From NCBI GenBank assembly GCA_002753565.1, contig PEAM01000002.1, positions 1 through 64,000 on the forward strand: a DNA stretch of 64,000 nt, written 5' to 3'. The stretch comes from Magnetococcales bacterium (GTDB lineage Bacteria; Pseudomonadota; Magnetococcia; Magnetococcales; JADFYX01). This document shows, one piece after another, positions 8,422 through 17,436 of this stretch. Numbering within the stretch: position 1 is the stretch's first letter; every line of letters starts with the position of its first letter. The notes beneath the pieces were generated by a model that had not been told where the DNA came from, ran no database searches, and saw nothing but the letters and a program-made list of their open reading frames with translations. The position numbers were made by a program, and so were the translations under genes.

Positions 8422-9291
8422 ATGAGCCACTGGATTGATCATCTCCCCTACCCCTTGCTTCGTGAGTCACTCAGACTCATGCGGGTTGATCGACCCATTG
8501 GCACCTGGCTGGTCATGTGGCCGGCTCTCTGGGCGGTGGTGGCTGCCCGACCCGAAGCGGTGGATTGGTCTCTGATGGCTCTTTTTGCCATCGGCTCCTT
8601 TATTATGCGCTCGGCGGGATGTGTGATCAACGATATAGCCGACCGAAAGTTCGACCCCCATGTGGCCCGCACCAAAGAACGGCCTCTGGCAGCAGGACGC
8701 ATCTCCCTGAGCCAATCCCTGTGGCTGCTGCTGTTTCTGTTGGTAATCGCCCTGATCTTGGCTCTTCAGCTTAACCTGTTTGCCTTGAAGCTCTGTTTTG
8801 GCGGAGCTTTTCTGGCAGTCACCTACCCGTTTACCAAACGCTATATTCAGCTGCCACAATTTTATCTGGGGGCCGCTTTTGGTTGGGGTGTCATCATCGC
8901 CTGGGGGGCGGTGACCGAAACGGTCAGCCTGGATGCCTGGCTTCTGTTTGCTGCCACCCTCGCCTGGGCTGCGGCTTATGATACCATCTATGCCTTGATG
9001 GATCGGGAGGATGATCTGAAAATTGGCGTTAAATCCACCGCCATCCTTTTTGGTCGCTTCGATCTAACCGCTGTGGCTCTGCTCTATCTGATCACCTTGG
9101 CCCTTCTGGCCTGGGCCGGTTGGCGACTGGGACTCTCTTGGCCCTTTTATCTGGCTTTGGGTGTCACCTTTTTACAGATGAGTTGGCAGATCTGGACCCT
9201 GCGGGATTATCCCAAAGAGCGGTTTCTGGCTATTTTTTTGAGCAATAAATGGGTGGGTATTTTTCTCTTTTCAGGCTTTCTTTTTGGGTGA
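8422..9291 (+). CDS. ubiA: 4-hydroxybenzoate polyprenyltransferase UbiA
   Basis: UbiA transfers a polyprenyl chain to 4-hydroxybenzoate in the membrane. The 289-residue product has about eight membrane helices and both prenyl-diphosphate-binding aspartate motifs: NDIADRKFDPHVARTKERPL near residue 75, and the second motif in YDTIYALMDREDDLKIGVKS near residue 187. The opening DRPIGTWLVMWPALW is characteristic of bacterial UbiA. It starts 15 bp after ubiC, so the two form an operon. Confidence 0.96.
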   Translation: MSHWIDHLPYPLLRESLRLMRVDRPIGTWLVMWPALWAVVAARPEAVDWSLMALFAIGSFIMRSAGCVINDIADRKFDPHVARTKERPLAAGRISLSQSLWLLLFLLVIALILALQLNLFALKLCFGGAFLAVTYPFTKRYIQLPQFYLGAAFGWGVIIAWGAVTETVSLDAWLLFAATLAWAAAYDTIYALMDREDDLKIGVKSTAILFGRFDLTAVALLYLITLALLAWAGWRLGLSWPFYLALGVTFLQMSWQIWTLRDYPKERFLAIFLSNKWVGIFLFSGFLFG

Positions 9292-9353
9292 TCCTCTCTT
9301 TTGACCCATCACCCTGCCAGGACGACACCGATAACGGATAAGGAGTTGGAACG

Positions 9354-10556
9354 ATGGAGATGTATCAGTGGGAGGCCATTACCAAAGAGGGAGATAAACG
9401 CAAAGGGGAGATGGAGGCCGATAATACCGGCATGGTGCTGGCCCATCTACGCCGCCGAGGACTGAAAAAACCCAAAGCCAAAAAAAAGGGTAAACCGGGG
9501 GGGCTGTTTCAAGCCAAAACCGTCTCAGAAATTGAGATTGTCGTCTTTACCCGTCAGCTTGCCACCATGGTCGGCGCAGGACTGCCCCTGGTCACCTGTT
9601 TCGACCTGACCGCCAAGGGGGCGGAAAATCCCCTGGTGCAGGAGATTGCTGTCCGGGTTAAAAAAGATATGGAGGCCGGTATCTCCCTGACGGAGGCGCT
9701 CTCCAAAGAGCCTAAAATGTTTGATGAGCTGTTTGTCAATCTGGTCGAGGCGGGAGAGCAGTCGGGTATTTTGGATAAGGTGTTGGAACGGTTGGCAGTC
9801 TATAAGGAGAAGTCGGCCAACCTGAAGGCCAAGGTTAAATCGGCCATGACCTACCCCATTGCCGTGCTGGTAATCGCCTTTATCATCACCGGTATTCTCA
9901 TGATCTTTGTGGTACCGGCTTTCTCTGACCTGTTTAACGGCTTTGGTGCCGAACTTCCCCTGCCGACCCGAATCGTCATCGCCGCTTCCGAGTGGACCCA
10001 AGCCAACTGGTATCTGGTGATTATCTTGACGACTCTCTCCTTTTACGGCTATCGGGAGGCCTATCAGAAAAGTGATAAATTTCACTTTAAAATGGATAAG
10101 ATAGCCTTGAATCTCCCCGTTTTTGGCATGATCCTGCGCAAAGGGTCCATCGCCCGGTTTGCCCGCACCTTCGGCACCATGATCGCAGCAGGCACACCGA
10201 TTTTGGACAGTCTCCACAGTGTAGCCAAAACCGCTGGCAATCGTGTTGTACAGAAGGCGGTCATGGACTCCCGCTCCTCCATTTCTGAGGGGAGAACCAT
10301 CACCGAACCGTTAGCGGAGTCGGGGATCTTCCCTCCCATGGTGACCCAGATGATCAGCATTGGCGAGTCGACGGGCAACCTGGAGTTGATGCTGGAGAAG
10401 ATTGCCGATTTTTACGAAGCCGAGGTGGACCGGGCGGTTGATAACCTGACCGCCCTGTTAGAGCCGTTTATTCTGGTCTTTTTGGGGACGCTGATCGGTG
10501 GCTTGGTGATTGCCATGTATCTTCCTATCTTTCAGATGGGTCAGGTTATCGGTTGA
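9354..10556 (+). CDS. pilC: Type IV pilus inner-membrane platform protein PilC (GspF family)
   Basis: PilC is the inner-membrane platform on which pilus extension and retraction motors act. The 400-residue protein has the usual two T2SSF repeats (about 70-193 and 273-395), each ending in membrane helices; FTRQLATMVGAGLPLV and FARTFGTMIAAGTPILDSL are the matching starts of each half. An N-terminal basic segment follows the family pattern. The stop codon overlaps the start of pilS (TGATG). No pilB, pilT or pilin gene is in the window, so this is a separated pil segment; a type II secretion role is possible but less likely beside pilSR. Confidence 0.93.
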   Translation: MEMYQWEAITKEGDKRKGEMEADNTGMVLAHLRRRGLKKPKAKKKGKPGGLFQAKTVSEIEIVVFTRQLATMVGAGLPLVTCFDLTAKGAENPLVQEIAVRVKKDMEAGISLTEALSKEPKMFDELFVNLVEAGEQSGILDKVLERLAVYKEKSANLKAKVKSAMTYPIAVLVIAFIITGILMIFVVPAFSDLFNGFGAELPLPTRIVIAASEWTQANWYLVIILTTLSFYGYREAYQKSDKFHFKMDKIALNLPVFGMILRKGSIARFARTFGTMIAAGTPILDSLHSVAKTAGNRVVQKAVMDSRSSISEGRTITEPLAESGIFPPMVTQMISIGESTGNLELMLEKIADFYEAEVDRAVDNLTALLEPFILVFLGTLIGGLVIAMYLPIFQMGQVIG

Positions 10557-12136
10557 TGAACCTCTATTTTAATCAGCTCCGGCAGTTAATCTTTTTACGG
10601 TTTTTAATTTTTCTCTTTTTTTTGCTGGTTGTCCATAACGGCTATTTTGGGGTGAGTTGGTCAGAGCCTATCCCCTCAAAGAGCTTTTTTATCTACCCTG
10701 TTGTTGCACTATTGGGCGCCCTCTCCCTCTTCTATCTCAAATGGCTTGAGTCTGGCAAACATATTCATCTCTCCATCCTCCTCCAGTGTGGGTTGGACCC
10801 GGTATGGATCGCCCTGTTGATTTTTGCCACCGGCGGGCTGGACAGCCCCTTCTCGTTTCTGTTTGGCGTGGCCATTTTAAATACCGCTTTTCTTCTCGGT
10901 CAGCGACAAGCCTTTATCATGGCGGGGATGATTCTCATCTGCTCCGTGGGTCTGGTAACTCTTATCCCCTTTTTGCAACTCTCGACGTTCAATCCCGGTA
11001 TCGAAGGCTTGAACCGGTTGGTGTTTCAGGGGATTGGCTTTATTCTTACCGCTCTGCTTGCCGGGGTTTTAGCCAATCGAATTGGTGGCATCAAGCAGGC
11101 TCTCGACCGTCAGAGCGATAGTTTGGCCGATTTAACCTCCCTGCACTACCAGATTATCCATGCCCTGCCCCACGCCCTGATCTCGACCAATTTGCAGGGA
11201 ATCATCCGTGATATCAACCCAGGAGCCGAAACCCTGTTGAAGGTCTCAGCCAACCAGTTGCGGGGCCAACCCCTCCACAGCCACTTTCCCGCCTTTCAAT
11301 GGGCCATCGATAAGAGTGAAGGGGAGAATCTCTATCTGGAGTTTAAACAGGGGGAGCAGATTTTAGGGGCCAATATTTCGCAACTGACCAACCAACATCA
11401 GCACACCATTGGCTCTCTTTTGGTCATTCGGGATCTGACCACCCTCAAGTCTCTGCAAAAAAAGCTGGCTGTCCAAGAGAAGCTCTCCCTTACCGGGCAG
11501 ATGGCGGCAGGGGTAGCCCATGAGATCCGCAACCCTCTGGCCTCCATTCTCTCTGCCGCTCAGATGTTTGATGAAGAGAAACCCCGCCATCAAAAACTAA
11601 AACGGATTATCCTGGAGGAGGTGGAACGGCTGAAACAGTTGACCACCGATTTTCTGGTCTTTTCCCGACCCACCCAGCCGGCTCGGCAATCTTTGATTTT
11701 GCGCCCCTTTTTGGCTGACCTGACCCAACAGATCCAATCCGACCCCCGCTGGGGTGAGCAGCGCACATTGGTCTCAAACCTATCAGAGAAAACCACCATC
11801 CTTTTTGATCCCAACCAACTGCGACAGATTGTTTGGAATTTGCTGATCAATGCGGCCCAGGCCGCACCAGATGGCGGGGTGGTGACGCTCTCTCAAGCAC
11901 CCTGTTTGGAGGAGGATAAAATAACCATTATCGTAGAAGATGACGGACCAGGGCTGGAGAGTGGTCTCTTTGCCAAGGTTTTAGAGCCTTTTTTTACCAC
12001 CCGATCCAGCGGTACCGGCCTGGGGCTTGCCGTGGTGGCTCAGTTGGTACGGCTCAATGGTGGGGATATTCAACTGCAACCGGGTAGAAAAAAAGGCCTG
12101 CGGGTTTTGTTGACAATGGAGGGTAACCATGGCTGA
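10556..12136 (+). CDS. pilS: Sensor histidine kinase, PilS-like
   Basis: The 526-residue protein has about six N-terminal membrane helices (residues 10-180), a PAS domain (about 200-310), a HisKA dimerisation domain with the phospho-acceptor H322 in AAGVAHEIRNPLASIL, and a C-terminal ATPase domain with N box NLLINAAQAAPDGG, DDGPGLE and GTGLGLAVV. This order matches PilS, which with PilR controls pilin transcription. The preceding codon TTG could also start translation, but the ATG overlapping the pilC stop is favoured. It overlaps pilR by 8 bp, giving coupled translation. Confidence 0.9.
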   Translation: MNLYFNQLRQLIFLRFLIFLFFLLVVHNGYFGVSWSEPIPSKSFFIYPVVALLGALSLFYLKWLESGKHIHLSILLQCGLDPVWIALLIFATGGLDSPFSFLFGVAILNTAFLLGQRQAFIMAGMILICSVGLVTLIPFLQLSTFNPGIEGLNRLVFQGIGFILTALLAGVLANRIGGIKQALDRQSDSLADLTSLHYQIIHALPHALISTNLQGIIRDINPGAETLLKVSANQLRGQPLHSHFPAFQWAIDKSEGENLYLEFKQGEQILGANISQLTNQHQHTIGSLLVIRDLTTLKSLQKKLAVQEKLSLTGQMAAGVAHEIRNPLASILSAAQMFDEEKPRHQKLKRIILEEVERLKQLTTDFLVFSRPTQPARQSLILRPFLADLTQQIQSDPRWGEQRTLVSNLSEKTTILFDPNQLRQIVWNLLINAAQAAPDGGVVTLSQAPCLEEDKITIIVEDDGPGLESGLFAKVLEPFFTTRSSGTGLGLAVVAQLVRLNGGDIQLQPGRKKGLRVLLTMEGNHG

Positions 12137-13508
12137 TATTCTTTTATGTGATGATGAAAAAAATCTCCGCGATCTGCTCTCTCTGGCTCTGGAGGAGCGT
12201 GGTCACCAACTACAGGAGGCGGCAAACGGCGCCCAGGCACTCAAAAAACTGGCGTCGGAGGAGTGGGATCTCTTTATCACCGATTTAAAGCTGCCGGATC
12301 TCAGCGGTCTGGATCTGCTGCGCCGTGCCAAACAGTTGGCTCCAGACAAACCGGTTATCCTCATCACCGCCCACGCCTCGGCAGCCACCGCCATCACCGC
12401 CATGAAGGAGGGGGCCTTTGATTATCTGGAAAAACCCTTCTCCATTGAAGATCTCCATCTGGTGGTCACCCGCTCTCTTGAACAGGGGGCGTTGGTCCGG
12501 GAGAATGTTCAACTTAAAAAAATCATCCAAGAAAAAGAGGCGCAGCGGGAGATCATTGCCAACAGCCGTGCCATGCGTCACGTATTGGAGCTGGCGGAGC
12601 GGGTAGCTCGTACCGATGCCTCGGTGATGGTGACGGGGGAGTCGGGCACGGGAAAAGAGCTGATTGCCAGGTATATTCATGACCACAGCAAACGGTCTCA
12701 TGGCCCTTTTGTAGCCATCAACTGCGGGGCCATCCCCGAAAACCTGATTGAAAGCGAGCTGTTTGGTCATGCCAAGGGGGCCTTTTCTGGGGCGGTCAAC
12801 AGTCGCAAAGGGGTGTTTGTCGAGGCTGAAGGGGGAACGTTGCTGCTGGATGAAATGGGTGAAATGCCCCTCACTATTCAAGCCTCTCTGTTGCGGGTGC
12901 TGCAAGAGCGGGTGATTCGTCCGGTTGGTGGTACCGGAGAAAAGCCGGTGGATGTTCGGGTGATCGCCACCACCCATCGCGATTTAATGCAAGAGATAGC
13001 CGAACAACGGTTTCGGGAGGATCTCTACTACCGCATCCATGTCGTCAACTTCAAGCTCCCCCCTTTACACGATCGCCGGGAGGATATCCCCTTGTTGGTT
13101 GTCCGTTTTGTCGACACCTTTGCCAAACGCTACGATCTCCCCATCAAAGGGGTCTCGCCAGAGGTGATGGATTGCCTCTCCCGGTACCCTTTTCCCGGTA
13201 ATATTCGTGAGTTGCAAAACATCATCGAAGGAGCGGTCTCCCTCACCACCTCCCAACAGGTTGAGCTTACCGCCCTGCCAGAACAGATCCGCCATTACAG
13301 CCCCCGATCCAACGCTGAGGCCGCCGACCTTTTTAAACTGCCAGCAGAGGGGATGGACCTGGAGCAGTGGATGTTGGACAGAGAGCTGAGCGCCATGAAT
13401 CAGGCTTTGGAGCGGGCAGAGGGCAATAAAACCAACGCTGCAAAACTGTTAGGCTTGAGCTTCCGCTCTTTTCGCTATCGGCTGAAAAAGCTCAACCTGG
13501 AAGAGTAA
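12129..13508 (+). CDS. pilR: Sigma-54-dependent response regulator, PilR/NtrC-like
   Basis: The 459-residue regulator has a receiver domain (1-120, phospho-acceptor D52 in FITDLKLPD), a sigma-54-interacting AAA+ domain (about 140-380: Walker A GESGTGKE, sigma-54-contact loop GAFSGA in place of the commoner GAFTGA, Walker B GGTLLLDEMGE) and a C-terminal Fis-type helix-turn-helix (NKTNAAKLLGLSFRSFRYRL). It should activate sigma-54 promoters once phosphorylated by the adjacent kinase. PilR is the likely identity because of pilC and pilS, but the motif set is shared by all NtrC-type regulators. It is followed by a repeat fragment and a convergent gene. Confidence 0.91.
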   Translation: MADILLCDDEKNLRDLLSLALEERGHQLQEAANGAQALKKLASEEWDLFITDLKLPDLSGLDLLRRAKQLAPDKPVILITAHASAATAITAMKEGAFDYLEKPFSIEDLHLVVTRSLEQGALVRENVQLKKIIQEKEAQREIIANSRAMRHVLELAERVARTDASVMVTGESGTGKELIARYIHDHSKRSHGPFVAINCGAIPENLIESELFGHAKGAFSGAVNSRKGVFVEAEGGTLLLDEMGEMPLTIQASLLRVLQERVIRPVGGTGEKPVDVRVIATTHRDLMQEIAEQRFREDLYYRIHVVNFKLPPLHDRREDIPLLVVRFVDTFAKRYDLPIKGVSPEVMDCLSRYPFPGNIRELQNIIEGAVSLTTSQQVELTALPEQIRHYSPRSNAEAADLFKLPAEGMDLEQWMLDRELSAMNQALERAEGNKTNAAKLLGLSFRSFRYRLKKLNLEE

Positions 13509-13518
13509 ATAGAGAGAT

Positions 13519-13550
13519 AGAGATTCCAAACCAAATCTGGACAAAACTAT
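13519..13550 (+). repeat. Dispersed intergenic repeat, short end fragment (copy F)
   Basis: The bases AGAGATTCCAAACCAAAT followed by TGGACAAAACTA match the outer end of the repeat copies at 35489, 53276 and, in reverse, 18172 and 43327. Only the outer end is present; the central hairpins are missing. It lies in the 75-bp gap between the convergent pilR and phosphoesterase genes. Confidence 0.6.
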
Positions 13551-13583
13551 CATCAAATCAAACCAGAATTGGACGCTATATCC

Positions 13584-14507
13584 CTACTTTTCCTGCACCG
13601 TTTCGTAGCGTTTATTGCCGTCCAGATCAAAAAAGGTGATGGTCAGCTTATGGGGGGTCACAGCAACCCGGACAAACCCATATTGCGACAGAGCAAAATC
13701 CAGCTCATCCTCTTCTCTTTCAAGAGAGTAGAGACTCTTTCCACCCCCACCAGAAACCACCTGCAGGGGAGCGTTGGGATGGGAAATAAGCTGCAGATTA
13801 TGGTCATGACCCGCCAGATAGAGATCTATTTTTGTCTCAACCATGGCCGGTAAGAGTTGTTGGTGCATGGCGAGGGTTGGACCATGGGGTCCGATGGAGT
13901 AGAGTGGGTGATGCCCGGCGGCTATTCTCCAGACCGGGTTTTTCTGGTTGTTGGAAAAAACCGTTCGAAGAAACTGCCCCTGGCGGTTAAAACTCTTCTT
14001 ATCGGTCGTATCCAATCCCACCAACCGCACCAACGGCTTTCCATCCACCTGCCCCAGGTTAACCGCAAACACGCGATCAAACATTTTCCACCGTTTACTC
14101 CCTAGCGCCCGCTGACTATAAAGAACTTGCGCATCCTGGTTACCCCGGTGATCGTGGTTACCCAACACGGCTATAAAGGGAAGGGTTGAGAGGGTGGGGC
14201 CAGTATAGATGGTTTCAAATTTGCTTTTCCATTGGGGGTCATCAATGGATAAAACCCCGTTGGGATAAAAATTATCTCCCAGCAGTAGGATAAAATCCAG
14301 ATCACCGGCTCGTTGCGCCTCTTCTTCCATGGTAGCGGCAACCTGACGCTGGGCTGTGGAGCCGGAACCCTGATCACCCAAGGCATAAAAAACCAAGGTC
14401 GATTGGCTTAAGAGAGAGGGGGGCAGAGTAACCTGACCATAGCTGCTGGTGGAAAAAAGAGCCGTTACAGCCCATAGAAGGAAAAGTGACACTCTTTTTC
14501 TATTCAT
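13584..14507 (-). CDS. Secreted purple acid phosphatase-like metallophosphoesterase
   Basis: The 307-residue protein has a signal peptide (about 1-24) and the metal-ligand motifs of a metallophosphoesterase in order: GDQGSGS, LLLGDNFYPNG, LGNHDHRG, AAGHHPLYS and LAGHDHNLQ. The pattern is closest to small tartrate-resistant (purple) acid phosphatases, which hydrolyse phosphate monoesters outside the cytoplasm. It is monocistronic, convergent with pilR and divergent from the epimerase gene. The substrate cannot be told; phosphate scavenging is an inference. Confidence 0.87.
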   Translation of the reverse strand: MNRKRVSLFLLWAVTALFSTSSYGQVTLPPSLLSQSTLVFYALGDQGSGSTAQRQVAATMEEEAQRAGDLDFILLLGDNFYPNGVLSIDDPQWKSKFETIYTGPTLSTLPFIAVLGNHDHRGNQDAQVLYSQRALGSKRWKMFDRVFAVNLGQVDGKPLVRLVGLDTTDKKSFNRQGQFLRTVFSNNQKNPVWRIAAGHHPLYSIGPHGPTLAMHQQLLPAMVETKIDLYLAGHDHNLQLISHPNAPLQVVSGGGGKSLYSLEREEDELDFALSQYGFVRVAVTPHKLTITFFDLDGNKRYETVQEK

Positions 14508-14623
14508 GCCTCACACACACCCTCCGCCATACCCTGTTCTGTATCCCTCTGATTAAAAGAATACCGTTAATTTTTATTACTTTTTTCCCACTCAATGGCA
14601 AACCATTCAACCCAGTAGCAAAG

Positions 14624-14926
14624 ATGGGCACAGCGATTGCAGTTTACAGCGTGTCAAGCAGAAGCATAGATGGTTATCATGCTTTGCCTTTTTTAATGCC
14701 CTTTATAAAGAGTTTACCAAAAATAATGGAAAATAGGACCTCTGACGTCGGATTTGGCAAAATTCATAATACCCTCGCGACCGTGATGCATCAATACAAG
14801 GATATTGAAGATTTTTTATCTCAACTGGATAGTGACTCCTATTCGTTCGAGTTTTTGGAAGCTGCGGATTCTCCTCTAAGTGGCTTGGTGGACGCTCTGC
14901 CTTCAGACCACGCTTTGTATTCATAA
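14624..14926 (+). CDS. Hypothetical small protein, doubtful
   Basis: An open frame of 101 codons lies in the 445-bp gap between the phosphoesterase and epimerase genes and ends 26 bp before the epimerase start. The C-terminal half (DIEDFLSQLDSDSYSFEF onward) has a plausible acidic, protein-like composition. No ribosome-binding site is clear at this ATG or at the later one at 14726, no family is recognised, and the gap may simply be a long promoter region. The stretch otherwise holds nothing I can name. Confidence 0.25.
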   Translation: MGTAIAVYSVSSRSIDGYHALPFLMPFIKSLPKIMENRTSDVGFGKIHNTLATVMHQYKDIEDFLSQLDSDSYSFEFLEAADSPLSGLVDALPSDHALYS

Positions 14927-14952
14927 AAACAGATGGCTAGGAGACGATTCCC

Positions 14953-15936
14953 ATGATTTCTCTTGTAACGGGTGGCGCAGGATTTATTGGCAGCCATCTC
15001 TGTGAAGCATTGTTGAAAGCGGGCCATAGGGTGCGTGTGGTAGACAATCTTTCGACTGGACGGCTGGAAAATCTGAACGATTTTGCCGCTAGCGACCAGT
15101 TATCGGTCCATCAGGTTGATGTCTGTGATCTGGATAAACTGACCCCCTGTTTTGAAGGGGTGGATTGGGTTTTTCATCTGGCTGGTCTGGCCGATATCGT
15201 CCCCTCCATTGAGCAGCCGGTCGGATATTTTCAGGCCAACGTACAGGGCACCTTGAATGTTTTGGAAGCGGCTCGGGAAAAAGGGATCAAACGGCTGGTT
15301 TATGCCGCCTCTTCCTCCTGCTATGGCATTCCGGATCTCTATCCAACTCCGGAGAGTTCAGCCATCCAACCCCAATATCCCTATGCTTTGACCAAATTTA
15401 TGGGCGAGGAGTTGGTCATGCACTGGGCCAAAACCTATCAGTTGCCGGCCATGTCACTGCGACTGTTTAATATCTATGGTCCACGATCACGAACATCTGG
15501 AGCATATGGGGCGGTATTTGGGGTATTTTTGGCGCAAAAAATTAATGGCAAACCCTTTACGGTGGTGGGTGATGGCAGCCAGTCCCGTGATTTTACCTAT
15601 GTGACCGATGTGGCCGATGCCTTTATCACGGCGGCCCAATCGGATCTGTTGGGGGTGGCCTTAAACGTAGGCAGTGGCGCCCATCAGAGTATCAATCGGC
15701 TGCTGGAACTGTTGGGCGGAGAGCGCACCAACCTTCCCAAACGGCCTGGAGAGCCGATGATCACCTTTGCGGACACGACGCAAATTGAGGAAAAACTCCA
15801 GTGGCGAGCCAAAGTCTCTTTTGAGGAGGGGGTTGGGGAGATGCTCAAGCGTATTGATGATTGGCGCCAGGCACCGGTTTGGAATCCAGACTCCATCGCC
15901 AAGGCCACCTCATCCTGGTTTAAATATTTAGGCTGA
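14953..15936 (+). CDS. NAD-dependent sugar-nucleotide epimerase/dehydratase
   Basis: The 327-residue protein is an extended short-chain dehydrogenase of the UDP-sugar epimerase type. It shows the NAD-binding TGGAGFIGSHL at the N-terminus, HLAGLADIVPS, the catalytic serine region YAASSSCYG, the catalytic Y-x3-K in YALTKFMGE, and the RLFNIYGPRS substrate-binding block. Members interconvert UDP-glucose/galactose or their N-acetyl or uronic acid forms for surface polysaccharides. No glycosyltransferase lies next to it, so the substrate is open. An AGGAGACG element seven bases upstream supports the start. Confidence 0.88.
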   Translation: MISLVTGGAGFIGSHLCEALLKAGHRVRVVDNLSTGRLENLNDFAASDQLSVHQVDVCDLDKLTPCFEGVDWVFHLAGLADIVPSIEQPVGYFQANVQGTLNVLEAAREKGIKRLVYAASSSCYGIPDLYPTPESSAIQPQYPYALTKFMGEELVMHWAKTYQLPAMSLRLFNIYGPRSRTSGAYGAVFGVFLAQKINGKPFTVVGDGSQSRDFTYVTDVADAFITAAQSDLLGVALNVGSGAHQSINRLLELLGGERTNLPKRPGEPMITFADTTQIEEKLQWRAKVSFEEGVGEMLKRIDDWRQAPVWNPDSIAKATSSWFKYLG

Positions 15937-15944
15937 TGGCTTTC

Positions 15945-16111
15945 AACCTAGAAACGGCAGTTGGAAGTGCATGAATGGTGCAAGATATTGGTTTAGCTGT
16001 TGTCATAGAAAAAATCGACGTCACCCAATGGGTGATGAGACTTTTTTCTATGACAGCAGGTGAATCAAGAGGTTATGCCAAGTATGGGCTAACAACTGCC
16101 GTTTCTAGGTT
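15945..16111. mobile_element. MITE-like palindromic element, copy 2 (well preserved)
   Basis: This 167-bp element has perfect 19-bp terminal inverted repeats (AACCTAGAAACGGCAGTTG at 15945-15963, complement at 16093-16111). Inside it are a second inverted pair around GTCATAGAAAAA / TTTTTCTATGAC and a central TCACCCAATGGGTGA palindrome, so the whole element can fold into one long cruciform. It has no coding capacity. Its reverse complement aligns with the element at 7536-7705. No clear target-site duplication was found. It is 8 bp after the epimerase stop. Confidence 0.8.
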
Positions 16112-16129
16112 CAACGCCTCGTGGCACAA

Positions 16130-16170
16130 AAAAGAGTGCAACCCTCCACATTTGAGGGTTGCACTCTTTT
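16130..16170. terminator. Bidirectional rho-independent terminator
   Basis: A perfect 17-bp stem (AAAAGAGTGCAACCCTC and its complement) with a 7-base loop is followed by T-rich sequence and preceded by an A-run, so it can stop transcripts from either side. It sits between the convergent epimerase and torF genes. Confidence 0.85.
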
Positions 16171-16260
16171 AAATCATGATCACTGGCAGATGGCCGGAAG
16201 AAGTCGAGGCCACTCCATCACATTGGCCCCACCATCCGCCAGATGATCACTCCCTCCCCC

Positions 16261-16279
16261 GTCTCCAATCCTTGGAGAC
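16261..16279 (-). terminator. Short hairpin after the TorF gene
   Basis: A perfect 8-bp stem with a 3-base loop (GTCTCCAA TCC TTGGAGAC) lies 28 bp past the torF stop. It lacks a T-run, so termination at this point is uncertain; it may stabilise the mRNA 3' end. Confidence 0.4.
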
Positions 16280-16307
16280 CCACACACTTCTCTAGCCCCA
16301 GGTCAGG

Positions 16308-17027
16308 TTAAAACGATCGGGAGACAGTGAATACCACTCGATCTTCGGCGGCAGCCCCCAGTGCCGCTTTGGCATCATTACCGGTACCATAATAGCTGAT
16401 ATCCAGTCCAAAGCCGGCCAGACTTTTGGAGATACCAATGCTGAAGTCATCTAAATTCCCACCACTTTTAAAGCTACTGCCAAAAGCGTGACCAAAATGG
16501 GCAGCAATGGCAAAATCCTCTGGTAAAGAGACCTCTGCTCCTACCTCAACATACTGAGCGGAATCATCGGTGGTGCTGGCGGTATAGTCGGGGGAGTAGG
16601 AGTATTTACCACTCAACGACAGGGTTTCAAAGGCGTAACCCAAGCCAAAATAGACCTCTGTAAAGTCATACTCTTTACTGCCCGGACTGCCCGGATAAAA
16701 ATAGCGGATGGCACCAAGGTCCAGACTGAAACCATTGGCAAACTCGGTGGCAAAACCACCATACAGATCCATCTCGATCTCGGCATCGCCAAAGTCGATG
16801 TTAGAGGCCCAAACACCCACATAGAGACCACTGTCATGGCCCACATCAAAACCGCCTTGAATGGCGGGATCTTCATTGGTTTGGGAAACACCGCGCCAGA
16901 CATAATCGGAGGTGATGGCCACATTGGCTGATAGCTCGAAATCCCCCACTTGTGTACCGGCTTGACCAACAGATGGTAGAATCAACAGTCCAGCAACCAA
17001 AGCCCATTTTTTTAGGGTGTTTCTCAT
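16308..17027 (-). CDS. TorF-family putative outer-membrane porin
   Basis: The 239-residue protein has a clear signal peptide (residues 1-23, ending VGQA-G) and alternating beta strands ending in an aromatic residue (VFTVSRSF), as expected of an outer-membrane barrel. The early segment ANVAITSDYVWRGVSQT is the hallmark of the TorF/TIGR02001 family. The name comes from a gene near the TMAO reductase operon in Shewanella; transport specificity is unknown. Upstream (17028-17436) lies a 409-bp AT-rich gap divergent with the DUF3576 gene. Confidence 0.88.
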   Translation of the reverse strand: MRNTLKKWALVAGLLILPSVGQAGTQVGDFELSANVAITSDYVWRGVSQTNEDPAIQGGFDVGHDSGLYVGVWASNIDFGDAEIEMDLYGGFATEFANGFSLDLGAIRYFYPGSPGSKEYDFTEVYFGLGYAFETLSLSGKYSYSPDYTASTTDDSAQYVEVGAEVSLPEDFAIAAHFGHAFGSSFKSGGNLDDFSIGISKSLAGFGLDISYYGTGNDAKAALGAAAEDRVVFTVSRSF

Positions 17028-17280
17028 TTTCTCTTTCCTTTTCTTTCTTGAAAAATTTTTTCGTTCCGGCTTAAAGAGCCTCAGACATCACACCCTACCT
17101 ATAGAAATAACCGTACCACTTTGTTTAGTATTTGTTTTATTTAAATATTTTCAATAATTTTCCTTTATTGACAAAGAGCACCGTCTTTTTTATGATTCTT
17201 TTTTAATCATATTGCACAAATAATATTCGTAGCTGCAAAAGAAATGGATAGGAAAAACAGCGACTACTTGAAAAGCCCTT

Positions 17281-17310
17281 TTGAAAAACCTGGAAAGAAA
17301 GTGCTATAGT
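17281..17310 (+). promoter_or_regulatory. Sigma-70-type promoter for the DUF3576 gene
   Basis: TTGAAA at 17281-17286 and TATAGT at 17305-17310 are separated by 18 bp, close to the housekeeping consensus. The next gene on this strand starts about 125 bp downstream, leaving a leader that contains a small stem (CTGTGTG...CATACACAG near 17388-17407). Nothing else was recognised in the 17028-17436 gap except AT-rich sequence that should hold the divergent torF promoter. Confidence 0.5.
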
Positions 17311-17436
17311 TGTAGAGTCGTTTTTTTAATCGCTTTCAAGTGGGTTGAGCCAAGACGGATGTTCGTATAAAACCATTGACTATCATCTGTGTGTTTTCAT
17401 ACACAGGATCTGTTGATTGAGAGGTAACAGGATACA

